In this document: piece after piece, positions 1-9,095 of the stretch
Position numbering within the stretch: the stretch's first letter is position 1
Layout of the letters: the number at the start of each line of letters is the position of its first letter
Origin: Cyanobacteria bacterium UBA7753
Lineage (GTDB): Bacteria > Cyanobacteriota > Vampirovibrionia > Gastranaerophilales > Gastranaerophilaceae
Assembly: GCA_002481545.1 (NCBI GenBank)
Contig: DLEF01000054.1
Location: 237-35,974 of the forward strand
DNA: 35,738 nucleotides
Reading direction: 5' to 3'
The notes under the pieces: generated by a model
Database searches by the model: none
Seen by the model: the letters and a program-made list of their open reading frames with translations, nothing else
What the model was told of the DNA's origin: nothing
Translations under genes and position numbers: made by a program

Positions 1-270
1 CCCCCTCACTCGACCTTGTAATTTTCGCTATCTCTCAAAAACAATGTCGGTCTCTCCCACAGACAGGGGCGAGACTTTAGATTTTGCTATCGCAAAATCT
101 ATACCGTTGCTACGCAACGGTTCTAACCCTCGCTCCTCTGTGGGAGAGCGAAATTCGGGACGGCAACGACCGGTAAGCGAAAGATGAAATGAGGGCTGGC
201 GACAGCCACCCGAATGACAATCTTGAGCACAAACGAATTTCAAGACAGGGTGACGAAGGCGGGTGAGGGG
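1..270. repeat. Non-coding inverted-repeat element with nested hairpins
   Basis: This stretch holds no convincing gene but is rich in inverted repeats. CCCCTCAC at 2-9 is matched by GTGAGGGG at 263-270. A perfect 12-base pair of arms lies at 52-63 and 137-148 (CTCTCCCACAGA / TCTGTGGGAGAG). Two tight hairpins sit between them: 79-100 (arms AGATTTTGC/GCAAAATCT) and 103-121 (arms ACCGTTGC/GCAACGGT). A related but different element lies at 14356-14500. I read it as a dispersed intergenic repeat or non-autonomous element. The left end may be cut by the window edge. A 71-codon minus-strand reading frame here is rejected as a by-product of the repeat. Confidence 0.6.
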
Positions 271-301
271 TGCATCCGCAGGATGGAATAAGTACGAATT
301 A

Positions 302-886
302 CTAATTATACATAGGCATTTGTCTCTTCGCGAATATACATCCGCAATAGTTCTGTCTGTATAAATTCAAGCTCTTTGATATTTTATTCGTTTTTAAAAA
401 CCCGTCTTTTTTCTTAAAATCTATGGCAAGAAACTCCAGTCCGTATTTCTGCGCAATCTTTTCCCCAACCATGGAAAGGTTCTTAAAATTCTTGTGCGGG
501 CTGATTATCATAGAGGTAGTAAACTTATTTATTCCGAGCTCCTTCGCCTTCTTTGCCGTATCGGTCAACCTAAGCTCAAAACACTTGATACACCTTGCAC
601 CGCCCTCGGGCTCATCTTCATACCCTTTTACATAATCCAAATACTTTTGAGGAGTGTAAGGCTCAACCAAAAGCTCCGTATCAAAATGTTTACATAAAGT
701 CTTTTCAGCCTCTAATCTTCTGTTATATTCTTCCTCTGTGTCAAAATTGTTGTTGCTGAAATATACCGTGACATCATAACCCATATCGTGTAACAAGGTA
801 ATCGGATATCCCGAACATATAGCACAGCACGCGTGCAACAAAACTCTGTTTTCTTTATTTTCCAAGGATTGCCCTTTCCAGTTCAA
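302..886 (-). CDS. queH: Epoxyqueuosine reductase QueH
   Basis: QueH (formerly DUF208) reduces epoxyqueuosine to queuosine, the last step of the wobble-base modification in tRNAs with GUN anticodons. It is the non-homologous alternative to QueG. The protein shows the family's cysteine-rich signature: HACCAxC near residues 18-24, a CxxC (CIKC) near residue 100 and a C-terminal YCGCIFA motif, which supply iron-sulfur and metal ligands. The length (about 190 aa) is normal. No ATG fits; TTG at 884-886 is the longest start, and a second TTG a few codons later (before ENKENR) is possible. The TTG start overlaps the end of the upstream VKOR-DsbA gene by about 32 bases, so the two are probably translated from one message. 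Confidence 0.88.
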   Translation of the reverse strand: MNWKGQSLENKENRVLLHACCAICSGYPITLLHDMGYDVTVYFSNNNFDTEEEYNRRLEAEKTLCKHFDTELLVEPYTPQKYLDYVKGYEDEPEGGARCIKCFELRLTDTAKKAKELGINKFTTSMIISPHKNFKNLSMVGEKIAQKYGLEFLAIDFKKKDGFLKTNKISKSLNLYRQNYCGCIFAKRQMPMYN

Positions 887-2009
887 AATAAGCCTTTGCT
901 CCGTGGTAATTGTTACCGTTTACAATTATCGTCGGAGTTCCGTCAACACCCTTAGCGACCGCATAAGAGATGTCTTTTTGTATCTTCTCGCGTGTTTCGT
1001 CGGACGTTATATCACTTCTGAACTTTTCCGTATCAAGCCCCATTTTCTTTGCGAGCTCTACAGCATCACCGTCATTTTCGGGAGGATTTTCATATAATTT
1101 GTCCGCCATATCCCAATACTTACCCTGATTTTCGGCAGCAACCGCATAAACAGCCAACTGCCCCGCTCTTTTATGATAATCTTTATCCAAATAAGGGTTT
1201 ATCTTCTTATCAAGAGGCAAATTATGGTGAATAATCAAAACATCTTTGTTTCTCTTCGCTATCTTATGTAGCATTATATTATATGAATAACAAACGGGAC
1301 ATTCAAAATCAGAGAAAAATTCCACCCTGATTTTACCCTCAGGATTACCCAAAACATTCCCGCTAACCTTATACGGGTTGTGTTTCATAAACATATAATG
1401 TTTTATGGACTGTTTTCTTGATGCAAAAGGCATTTCAACATATGCCCACGATAAAAATGTGCCTATAATAACCATTGCAATAATAAACGGTTTTGTGCAT
1501 TCTTTCACCCCGTCAATAAAATCAAAGTAACTGTCTTTTACGCTTTTTACTAAACCTCCGTTTTTAAAATCGGTTGCAACTAATCCTATTGCAAGATTTA
1601 TAAAATACGTAACAAAGCAAAGTATACAGATTTTATCTATCTGAAAAATACTGACAACCGCAAGACATATTGATATCAAAAACGAGACAATCCCGAGGAC
1701 GGATATATAAGACATCGGGTTTTTAAATACCTTAAGGAACCAAAGCCATTTTATCTCTTTCAGTTTATCAACATGCAAAAGCATCAGGATAAACAGATAA
1801 AGAAACATTCCCCAATAAGTGAGAGGAATACCCGTAAACACAGCCTTGGAAGTCTGCGCCACCGCGTCACAATCCACGAACTCGTTTATATTACAAAAAC
1901 TGGGTTCTGCGTACGGGTTGTAATTAGCTTGATAATAAACAACCCCGAGTTCAACACAGCATAAAAGCCCTAAAATGGTTAATCCGTTTAGTATTTGTTC
2001 TTTCTTCAT
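855..2009 (-). CDS. VKOR-DsbA fusion, membrane disulfide-forming enzyme
   Basis: This 384-aa protein joins a vitamin K epoxide reductase domain (roughly residues 5-200, several hydrophobic segments) to a periplasmic thioredoxin/DsbA-like domain (roughly 220-384). It should make disulfides in exported proteins, passing electrons from the DsbA-type cysteines through VKOR to a quinone. Key residues are visible: the VKOR loop pair C39 and C47, the quinone-side CxxC at 128-131 (CILC), the thioredoxin-fold CPVC at 237-240 and the cis-proline in GTPT at about 359. The VKOR plus thioredoxin-like layout is well known from cyanobacteria; here the partner resembles DsbA. An ATG start with basic residues before the first membrane helix is sensible. 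The end overlaps queH, so the genes are likely co-transcribed. Confidence 0.9.
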   Translation of the reverse strand: MKKEQILNGLTILGLLCCVELGVVYYQANYNPYAEPSFCNINEFVDCDAVAQTSKAVFTGIPLTYWGMFLYLFILMLLHVDKLKEIKWLWFLKVFKNPMSYISVLGIVSFLISICLAVVSIFQIDKICILCFVTYFINLAIGLVATDFKNGGLVKSVKDSYFDFIDGVKECTKPFIIAMVIIGTFLSWAYVEMPFASRKQSIKHYMFMKHNPYKVSGNVLGNPEGKIRVEFFSDFECPVCYSYNIMLHKIAKRNKDVLIIHHNLPLDKKINPYLDKDYHKRAGQLAVYAVAAENQGKYWDMADKLYENPPENDGDAVELAKKMGLDTEKFRSDITSDETREKIQKDISYAVAKGVDGTPTIIVNGNNYHGAKAYFELERAILGK

Positions 2010-2054
2010 ATCCTAAATATATTATTAATCAGCAAAATATGCAATTACCCTATT

Positions 2055-2922
2055 TTATTGCATAGTGTAACAACTGAGATTTGCATTTAATTTTTTGAAA
2101 TTAGCTCTTGATATTATGATTTTGGATGATGTATCCTGCGGATCAGAAAGGTAAATATTGTTCTTGTCACTGCCTGTTATAGCCAACGCATGGTGAGAAC
2201 AAAAATCATAATCTTCACCTTTTGATGTTTTTGCCAGACCGTAAACCATTCTGTCAGGGTTATTCGGTTCATTATTTAATGCCATACTGTACACTGCTTG
2301 GTTTCTTTGAGCCGTTATCGTACGTTACAAACGTCATATTGCCGTTTGAATCTTTTGTTCCGTGCTGGAACCTTCTGACTTGACCTGTTCTGTCAAACAT
2401 TAATTTGTCATGCGTATTTGCATCTTTTGCATATAAGACCAAATACATCGATTTATTTGAAGTGTTTTTTACCTTTAGAACCAAATCTCCTTTTTTATTT
2501 TTTACATCTATAGCACCCGTTTTCGGATTTTGTGTAACTTTATAATTTTTACTGTTATATTTTTGTTTTATTGCCTCTATTGAAAATTGTTGAGGCTTTA
2601 TCTTACCTTTGTCATCAACTTCCGCAAAAGTCGCTTGTGGATGATACTTTTTGCCCGTACTTTTTACAGGTTATTTTGCTTTCTGAGGCTTATGTACCAT
2701 TTTCTCCACAGGAGATTTAAAACCTGCATACGGAGCAGGAGCCTGTTTCGAAGAATATTGAAGAGGAATTAGAAAGTGGTTGTTTTCTATTTCCTGCAGC
2801 TCTTTTTGGGACATATTTAATATGGACGTACATATTTCATACGCGCTTTTGCCTTTGCATTCCTTCGGATGCATGGTGACATAACGATTAAATTTATCTA
2901 CAGCACTCAAACTATGTGGCAT
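2055..2922 (-). pseudogene. Broken gene, possible papain/calpain-like cysteine peptidase remnant
   Basis: Three reading-frame pieces lie end to end. The first (2922-2671) starts MPHSLSAVDKF and ends at TAA 2671-2673. Reading straight through that stop in the same frame gives 62 more sensible codons (PVKSTGKKYHPQ...) that join the second piece, down to 2272. The third piece (2294-2055) is in another frame; a one-base shift around 2290-2325 would join YDNGSKKP to NQAVYSM. The joined product would be about 285 aa. The last piece has HHALAITG followed by LSDPQ, resembling the His...Asn/Asp half of papain/calpain-type peptidases, but no catalytic Cys motif is obvious. One nonsense codon plus one frameshift fits a decaying gene. 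A sequencing error could explain one lesion but hardly both. Confidence 0.6.
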
Positions 2923-3105
2923 AAATATTCCTTCTAATAAGCTTACATTAATCTATACGTCACATTTGAAGTAAAACTTTAGGAAAATTTTGATTATATT
3001 AAGTTTTTTTTACATTCCAAAATAAAAGACTTTAATAAAACATCTCTGTCTTGTGTATATACTGTTTGTATGCTACCATTACAATAAAAAAGGAGTTACG
3101 TTATT

Positions 3106-5379
3106 ATGTTAGATTTTTTATTCAAGAAGAAAAATGATTTGCACCGTCAACAAGCAGTAAATGAGTTTTATAAACAACTCAGAGACTTGTATAATCCTGA
3201 TTCCGTATCGGAAGACAGAAAAAAATATCTTTCCGAATTAATGGAAAAATACGGTTACATTCCGTATTCATATAACAGAGCATGCTCTGAATTGTCGGAT
3301 GCGGAAGTTTTATTTGTTCTTGAAGAAAAATGGAAACAAAACGGAGTTTTAATTAACGGTAATTTAAAATTCGGCAACTCCAGCGTACTCGCTCGTAACA
3401 ACGTAACCAATTCAAAATGGATACAAAAAGAAGGGCATGATATCAAATTGATTAACCTTGCCGCTCTCGGCGACAACCTTGCTCAAGATACAGGCAAAAT
3501 GATAAATTGGCTGAGACAAATAGCAATCCTTCCTACAGGAAATGTTAAAGCAGGTATCTTTAATACAACCGTTTATTTGATACCGTTCCACCCTCGTGAT
3601 TTCGGATGTGCATATTTGCCGACATCATCAGATGCGAGCCCTGCTCTTGAAGATGCAAAGCTTAAAGAATTGACAGGTGCGGACGCAACGGAACAGGTCA
3701 GAACATTTATCAACTTCGCCCAGCTTGCGGGACATCCTGTTATATATGATGTATTACCTCAAACGGGCAGATTTTCAAAAGCCGTATTGGCTAATCCGTT
3801 CATAGCAAGATGGTATGATATCAATGCTTTAACAAATGAATTGGATAAATCAATCGATAAAGCTGCAAAAGAAATGGAAGAAGAAGTAAACCACGACGAT
3901 ATGCAGCTTGTAAAGGAAATGTATAAAACCTCTATCAGAACAGGTTCCGCTACATTAACCGATTACTATAGAGAAATCTTTGACAAATTGGATGAAAAAC
4001 TTGTTGAAGATAAGAAATACTTATCCGAAAAAATGATGGAAAAAAGTATTCAAGACAAACTCGTCAAAAAAGTAAGAGGTATCATTGCGGAAGTAGCAGG
4101 AACCCATAAAAAATTGACGGAAGACGAAATTACAAACCAAGGCGTAATGGTAGAAGCTTTAATACACGAAGGTATGTGGCCTGCTCCGGGCGGAGCTTGG
4201 TGCTCCGCAGGTGTACCTGTCTTTGACAGAATGAGCGAATGTGCATCATACCCTATGTTCAAACACTATGACTACAAAGGGATGGATGTTACGGAGTTTG
4301 CAAACCTCGATTGCCAAACACCATATTATTTCGTTCAACTCGAAAACGGAAAAGAAAACCACGATGTAATTGTATACTTCATTAACTACATGAAAAAATT
4401 ACAATCATACTTCAACTTCGACGGATTCAGAGTTGACCACGTAGACCATATTGTAGATAACGTATCGGAAAAAGACGGAGTTCCTATAAGCTATCGTGCT
4501 CCGAGACACGTCCTCGGCAAATTAAACTCCGAACTCAAAGAACACGTTTTATACTTCGCAACACTTGCAGAATATATGCTTTGGGATAATTACCTGAAAG
4601 AATATCACAAAGATATGGGATTTGACCTTCTTTGGGGTAACGATATCGTATCACAAAGCGAAAAAACTCCTGAAAAGATTGCGGAAGATAACACAATGTT
4701 ATCAAATTATAACGTTGAATTGGATTCTAACAAGACTCCGTTATCAATCTTAAAAACCTATAACAACCAAGACGGTGAATTTGACGCAATAGACAGATAT
4801 CCTGCGCAACTGGGCAGAGACGGCGCACTGTTCAAATGGTTCAAGTATAAATTCTTACCGGGCGGAAAGAATGCGCAAAGACCTGTTATGTATGTTGACG
4901 GAGATGAATCATACACCGAACGCGGAATAGAAGAAACTATCGATAACGAAGTCGCTATGAAACGTAATGCGGATGAAGATTTCTACAAAAAATTCGATGC
5001 TCTCGACAGATTTGTTAAAAACAGCGATGTAATAACAGGCGGAGAAGCTCACGTAATCAGACAAGATGATGACGGATTTGTTGCATGGCAGATTACCAAA
5101 ACAGAATCAAAGAAAGCGTTTATGGTAATGGCAAACTACTGCAACCCGACCGAAAAATTCACAACCGTTGATAACGGAAACTCTTATACAGAAATAAAAG
5201 AAGGTCGTGAAGTATACGACAAGACTCTTGTTATCCCGGGAGATTATAAATTGACGGCGGAATACAAGTTCAACGGGGAAGATTACGTTGAAGACAGGCT
5301 GTTAGAGCCAATGGGCGAAATAACAATGAACAGACTCATGCCTGCCGAATACAAATTATATTTAATGGAACAGGTATAA
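3106..5379 (+). CDS. Atypical GH13-like alpha-amylase superfamily protein
   Basis: The 757-aa cytoplasmic protein (no signal peptide) carries recognisable alpha-amylase superfamily signatures, so it probably acts on alpha-glucans or alpha-glucosides. Region I may be VIYDVLPQTGRF (D215). Region II is GFRVDHVDH (440-448), with D444 as likely nucleophile. Region III is LAEYM, with E489 as likely acid/base. YNNQDGE (D556) is the best candidate for the transition-state Asp. PVMYVDGDES (593-602) matches the usual PxxYYGDE segment. An N-terminal extension of about 120 residues and the non-canonical region I and IV sequences make the subfamily unclear; a GlgE-like or transglycosylase role cannot be excluded. 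AAAAAGGAG about ten bases before the ATG supports the start. The XRE/zinc-ribbon gene follows after 8 bases. Confidence 0.72.
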   Translation: MLDFLFKKKNDLHRQQAVNEFYKQLRDLYNPDSVSEDRKKYLSELMEKYGYIPYSYNRACSELSDAEVLFVLEEKWKQNGVLINGNLKFGNSSVLARNNVTNSKWIQKEGHDIKLINLAALGDNLAQDTGKMINWLRQIAILPTGNVKAGIFNTTVYLIPFHPRDFGCAYLPTSSDASPALEDAKLKELTGADATEQVRTFINFAQLAGHPVIYDVLPQTGRFSKAVLANPFIARWYDINALTNELDKSIDKAAKEMEEEVNHDDMQLVKEMYKTSIRTGSATLTDYYREIFDKLDEKLVEDKKYLSEKMMEKSIQDKLVKKVRGIIAEVAGTHKKLTEDEITNQGVMVEALIHEGMWPAPGGAWCSAGVPVFDRMSECASYPMFKHYDYKGMDVTEFANLDCQTPYYFVQLENGKENHDVIVYFINYMKKLQSYFNFDGFRVDHVDHIVDNVSEKDGVPISYRAPRHVLGKLNSELKEHVLYFATLAEYMLWDNYLKEYHKDMGFDLLWGNDIVSQSEKTPEKIAEDNTMLSNYNVELDSNKTPLSILKTYNNQDGEFDAIDRYPAQLGRDGALFKWFKYKFLPGGKNAQRPVMYVDGDESYTERGIEETIDNEVAMKRNADEDFYKKFDALDRFVKNSDVITGGEAHVIRQDDDGFVAWQITKTESKKAFMVMANYCNPTEKFTTVDNGNSYTEIKEGREVYDKTLVIPGDYKLTAEYKFNGEDYVEDRLLEPMGEITMNRLMPAEYKLYLMEQV

Positions 5380-5387
5380 ATAAAAAA

Positions 5388-5792
5388 ATGGATACTTTAG
5401 CGGAATTTGTACAAAAGACAAGAGATAATTTAGGCATGTCGGCTAAAGGCTTAGCCAAAAAGTCGGCAATAGAATTATCAATGATAGAAGATATAGAGTC
5501 GGGGAAGGAATTATTCCTCCCCGTAACTATTCGTCAAAAACTCGCAAAAGCACTAAAGTGCTCGCCTCAAGATATTTTAGTGTTAGAGCGCGGTTATCAG
5601 GATATTGTTGTGAGTGAAGATAAACTTATGGAAATCCGCGCACGTATCTTAAACCACGAAAAATCTATTGCATGCCCTCGCTGCGGGGAACCGCTCGTTG
5701 TAAGAATAGAAAAAATGTACGACTTGGAAGACAACCTTGTCCTCTCTCCAAAAGCTCACTGCTCAAAGTGCGTATTCCAACTCCGAGGCTAG
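5388..5792 (+). CDS. XRE-family HTH regulator with C-terminal zinc ribbon
   Basis: Residues about 5-62 look like an XRE/Cro-CI helix-turn-helix (FVQKTRDNLGMSAKGLAKKS, then IEDIESGKELFLPVTIRQKL). The C-terminal part has two CxxC pairs (CPRC and CSKC, about 30 residues apart) expected to bind zinc. The 134-aa protein is probably a small DNA-binding regulator. It starts 8 bases after the stop of the GH13-like gene, so it is translationally coupled and may regulate that gene or glucan metabolism; this link is inference from position. Confidence 0.75.
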   Translation: MDTLAEFVQKTRDNLGMSAKGLAKKSAIELSMIEDIESGKELFLPVTIRQKLAKALKCSPQDILVLERGYQDIVVSEDKLMEIRARILNHEKSIACPRCGEPLVVRIEKMYDLEDNLVLSPKAHCSKCVFQLRG

Positions 5793-5846
5793 GGGTAAAT
5801 ATAGATAGAGTGAATACATCGTCAGTATACAATATGGCTAAACGTT

Positions 5847-7712
5847 CTATTTTTTGATTGGAGCTTCCTGCATCTCAATTATCCATCTGTAAAGATATTT
5901 TCCGTCTTTATGTACAACTTTTTCAAGTCTTTTATCAAGAACGTTAAATTCCGTACCTTTTGGGTAGACAACTTCGTAGTGCCCGTATTGAGTACATAAA
6001 GCATCCGCATAGCCCGATAAATCCGCAGCTCTTGTCTCTTGTGCCAAAGGATGAATTATGAATTTAACTTGTTTATAGCCTTCATCACAAAAATCTGCAT
6101 CATATGCGGAATCTAAATCCATTGCACAGCTTTGTTTTGCGGGAGCGACATATTTTTCACCCACTTTGAAGGTTTCATCAACATACCTGTCAGTATCATA
6201 ATCAGCGCAATTTTTCCCGCCAGCAACATCTATCCATCTTGCGACAGGTTTATGAATAAAGTTTTCATTATTGTACGATTTTGCGGGATTATATCTTTTA
6301 AATGATTTTGAAAGCATAATAGTTTCAATATTCTCGGGAACGCCGCCGCTGCCGCCATCGTCCGTATATTTTTTTACCCAGTTGTAATTAGCAACCGATA
6401 ATCTGCTTAAGGCGTCTCTTTTTGATAAATGGTCGTATACCCCCGGACGCCATTCCATTAAGGCTTTCATATCCTCATCAGTCAGCTCTTGCGGTACCGT
6501 TGCCGTATCATCATAACGGATATTTGCTCGAATGTCTTTTATATGCTTTTTTGCTTGTTCTTGCTGTTTTGTTTTTCTGGTATCGATTAAACGCCCTATA
6601 TAATCACTGTATTTTTCACCGTCTTTTTGCGGTTCCGTTTTCTGCATTTTATCAAGGTCTATAATAAGGCTTTTTCTGTCTTTTAAATCATGGCGTGTTA
6701 ATATTACTTCATTCCCGTGAAAATGAGTGGCATTCTTAGCACGTTCCTCAATCTTTTCATCACTTATAATATGTTTTTCAGTTATTGTCTTGTATAAAGT
6801 CTTTACTTTGTCCTCTTCTATACCTTCATTTTCGGCTTTTTTAAGAGTGCTGACAATGCCGTTTTCAAACGCGTCAGCCTTATCCAATTCTCTCGGATAA
6901 TTTTGAAACGCTCTCTCACCGATTGATAAATCAAAATTTTTACCGAAATCTGCTATCAAATTTTGTTGAAATTCCTCTCGCGCTCTTAATTTTGCAGCCT
7001 GTTCAGCTTTTATTTGAGCCTCTTGTTTCGCTTTAAGTTCAGTTTCGCGAGCTTCTTTTGCTCTTATTTTAGCTTCTCTCTCAGCTCTTAATTTCGCCTG
7101 TTTCTCTTCAAATTCAACAGCCTTTTCTTGCGCTCTCCATTCTGCCTGCAGTTTTTCTTGGCGTGCTGCCTCAGCTCTTTTTGTCGAGCCCGTTATTTTT
7201 CCCCAGAATTTCTTTATGCCTTCTCCCAATTCAGGCGTTAAAGTAACTTTTGCAGGTTGTATAGGGTTTGTGGTTGTTTGTGCTCTTTCAACAGTTTCTG
7301 TCTCTTGTGCTTTTTGTTGAGCGATGCGGGCTTCTTCTGCCTTCTTTGCTTCACTAGCGGCTTTTCGAGCCTCTATTTCAGCATTATATTGTTTCAGGAA
7401 TGCCTCTTGTTCAGCCCTCTTTTGAGCTTCCGCTTTGGCTGTTTCTTCTGTTTTCTTTAGTTCTTCAGCTTTTTTGGTTGAACCCGATATTTTACCATAA
7501 AACTTTTTCAATCCGGATACTATTTTTTGTCCGCCTTTACCTCTCAAAGAGATTCCTGCGGCTAAAATCCCTGTTGCGATTACTCCCGCAACTGCAACTT
7601 TTTTACCGGCAGGATTAGTTGAAGTCCTGTCTTGATTACTGTTTACATTAGTTTTTACCGTTCCGCCTTTGAACGCATAGCTGTTATTATAATTATTGAT
7701 ACCAAGTGACAT
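5847..7712 (-). CDS. Coiled-coil protein with probable ADP-ribosyltransferase domain
   Basis: This 621-aa protein has four parts: a short N-terminus (INNYNNSYAFKGG); a hydrophobic segment at about 38-56 (VAVAGVIATGILAAGISL) that could anchor it; a long Ala/Glu/Lys/Arg-rich coiled coil (about 80-250); and a C-terminal globular domain from about 400. The last part resembles ADP-ribosyltransferase toxin domains of the C3/VIP2 type: a candidate NAD-binding Arg in VARWIDV (R492), a Ser segment at about S528 (KQSCAMD), and GHYEVVYPKGTEF with E580 as candidate catalytic Glu (compare YEVLxPRGTxF in the family). It would modify a protein target with ADP-ribose from NAD. No secretion signal is obvious and no immunity gene adjoins it, so a host-directed effector is likelier than an interbacterial toxin. 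The domain call rests on motif resemblance only. Internal repeats GKISGSTKKAEE and GKITGSTKRAEA flank the coiled coil. Confidence 0.6.
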   Translation of the reverse strand: MSLGINNYNNSYAFKGGTVKTNVNSNQDRTSTNPAGKKVAVAGVIATGILAAGISLRGKGGQKIVSGLKKFYGKISGSTKKAEELKKTEETAKAEAQKRAEQEAFLKQYNAEIEARKAASEAKKAEEARIAQQKAQETETVERAQTTTNPIQPAKVTLTPELGEGIKKFWGKITGSTKRAEAARQEKLQAEWRAQEKAVEFEEKQAKLRAEREAKIRAKEARETELKAKQEAQIKAEQAAKLRAREEFQQNLIADFGKNFDLSIGERAFQNYPRELDKADAFENGIVSTLKKAENEGIEEDKVKTLYKTITEKHIISDEKIEERAKNATHFHGNEVILTRHDLKDRKSLIIDLDKMQKTEPQKDGEKYSDYIGRLIDTRKTKQQEQAKKHIKDIRANIRYDDTATVPQELTDEDMKALMEWRPGVYDHLSKRDALSRLSVANYNWVKKYTDDGGSGGVPENIETIMLSKSFKRYNPAKSYNNENFIHKPVARWIDVAGGKNCADYDTDRYVDETFKVGEKYVAPAKQSCAMDLDSAYDADFCDEGYKQVKFIIHPLAQETRAADLSGYADALCTQYGHYEVVYPKGTEFNVLDKRLEKVVHKDGKYLYRWIIEMQEAPIKK

Positions 7713-7833
7713 AAAAAAATCCTTTTTTCACTTACATACTTTTATAAGTACGCGTATGATAAAAATTTGCTACAATTTAAACATATGTGAAGGCAAATTT
7801 ACAAAACTCTTTTATAAATATTGTTTTGATGTG

Positions 7834-7847
7834 GTAGTGACCACTAC
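7834..7847. repeat. Short inverted repeat between trmD and the ADP-ribosyltransferase-like gene
   Basis: GTAGTG AC CACTAC, part of TGTGGTAGTGACCACTACAT. It shares GGTAGTGACC with the hairpin at 12073-12092 and may be a degraded copy of that repeat. Confidence 0.4.
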
Positions 7848-7893
7848 ATACACTATTTATGTATTTATTTACCCCTCTTAGTGCCTTAGAGCC

Positions 7894-8589
7894 CTAGTCC
7901 TTAGTATCTTTAATGTATTTCTCATACAAATCGGGGCGTCTTTGCTTTGTTCTGATTAGTTGTTGTTCTTTTCTGTATTCGTTTATAAGTGCGTGATTTC
8001 CGTTTAAAAGCACTTCCGGCACTTCTAATCCTCTGTATTCACGTGGTTTTGTATATTGGGGATATTCAAGGAGTCCGTCTTCAAAACTGTCGTACTCCAT
8101 GGATTCCTGTTTGCCGAGTGTTCCGTCCAATTTTCTTGATACACTGTCTATGACACACAGTGCAGGTAATTCTCCGCCCGTCAAAACGAAGTCGCCGATT
8201 GAAACTTCTTTCGGTTGTATTATATCTCTTATTCTCTCGTCAAACCCTTCATAATGCCCGCATAATATGATTATCTGGTCATACTTGGCAAGTTTTCTGC
8301 CCATATTATTATCAAAAGTTTCGCCCTGCGGAGTCATCATAAGAGTGATAGAGTTATCCTGTTTTTCAATGCTTTCATAAGCGTCAACATACGGTTGCGC
8401 CATCAATACCATGCCTGCTCCGCCACCATATGGAGTATCATCAACTTTTTTATGTTTATCGAGAGTATAATCTCTCGGGGTTATTGCATTAACTTCAATG
8501 ACGTCAGAATCCAGTGCACGTTTCATAATACTATGAGAACATGCCTCGTTTATCATTTCGGGAAACAGTGTCAAAACATCAAATCTCAT
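7894..8589 (-). CDS. trmD: tRNA (guanine37-N1)-methyltransferase TrmD
   Basis: TrmD transfers a methyl group from S-adenosylmethionine to N1 of G37 next to the anticodon, preventing +1 frameshifting. The 231-aa protein has the N-terminal MRFDVLTLFPEM, the knot-forming SAM-binding segments GHYEGFDERI and SIGDFVLTGGELPAL, and the DDTPYGGGAGMV segment. The length is typical. The ATG overlaps the rimM stop by four bases (ATGA type), so it is coupled to rimM; the rimM-trmD order is conserved in bacteria. Confidence 0.97.
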   Translation of the reverse strand: MRFDVLTLFPEMINEACSHSIMKRALDSDVIEVNAITPRDYTLDKHKKVDDTPYGGGAGMVLMAQPYVDAYESIEKQDNSITLMMTPQGETFDNNMGRKLAKYDQIIILCGHYEGFDERIRDIIQPKEVSIGDFVLTGGELPALCVIDSVSRKLDGTLGKQESMEYDSFEDGLLEYPQYTKPREYRGLEVPEVLLNGNHALINEYRKEQQLIRTKQRRPDLYEKYIKDTKD

Positions 8590-9095
8590 TCGATTAACCC
8601 CTGTATGTTTTCAACCGTTACTTCTTTTGTTTTAATATCTACCTTTGGAACAATAGCTTTTACGAAAGGAACAAGGCAAACTTTATGAGAGTTGGATTTA
8701 ACCGTTAATAAGTCATTTGCGCCGTTATTGGAAACACCGATAACGACTCCGAGCTTTTTGCCCTCACACATTACATTCATCCCGACGAGTTCATCTATCA
8801 AAAACTCATCTTCATCTAGCTTTTCCCTTATCTCGTCTTCCGCAACAAAAATAAGACAGTTTTTATATTCCACAATATCATTAACGGAATCTATCCCGTC
8901 AAACTTTATAATTGCGAACTTGTTATTAAACTTGATACTCTTAACCGAAAGAGGAATATACTCGTTATCCTTCAAAACATAAACATCAGAAAGTCTTTCC
9001 ATAAAGTCACGTTGACTTTTTGAATATCCGACTTTTGCCTCTCCTCGTACTCCGTGAAAATTAAGGATTTTACCTACCGAAACATACTTATTCAT
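8586..9095 (-). CDS. rimM: Ribosome maturation factor RimM
   Basis: RimM binds ribosomal protein S19 and helps mature the 30S head and 16S rRNA. The 169-aa protein has the N-terminal beta-barrel start (GKILNFHGVRGEAKVGYSKS) and a C-terminal PRC-barrel beginning at DELVGMNVMCEGKKLGVV. It overlaps trmD by 4 bases downstream and the zinc-ribbon/Asn-rich gene by 8 bases upstream. rpsP and a KH-domain gene, often found next to rimM, are absent here. Confidence 0.95.
   Translation of the reverse strand: MNKYVSVGKILNFHGVRGEAKVGYSKSQRDFMERLSDVYVLKDNEYIPLSVKSIKFNNKFAIIKFDGIDSVNDIVEYKNCLIFVAEDEIREKLDEDEFLIDELVGMNVMCEGKKLGVVIGVSNNGANDLLTVKSNSHKVCLVPFVKAIVPKVDIKTKEVTVENIQGLIE

Noticed and set aside
28..243. 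71-codon minus-strand reading frame
   Set aside because: It lies wholly inside the inverted-repeat element, has repeat-derived composition and no ribosome site.
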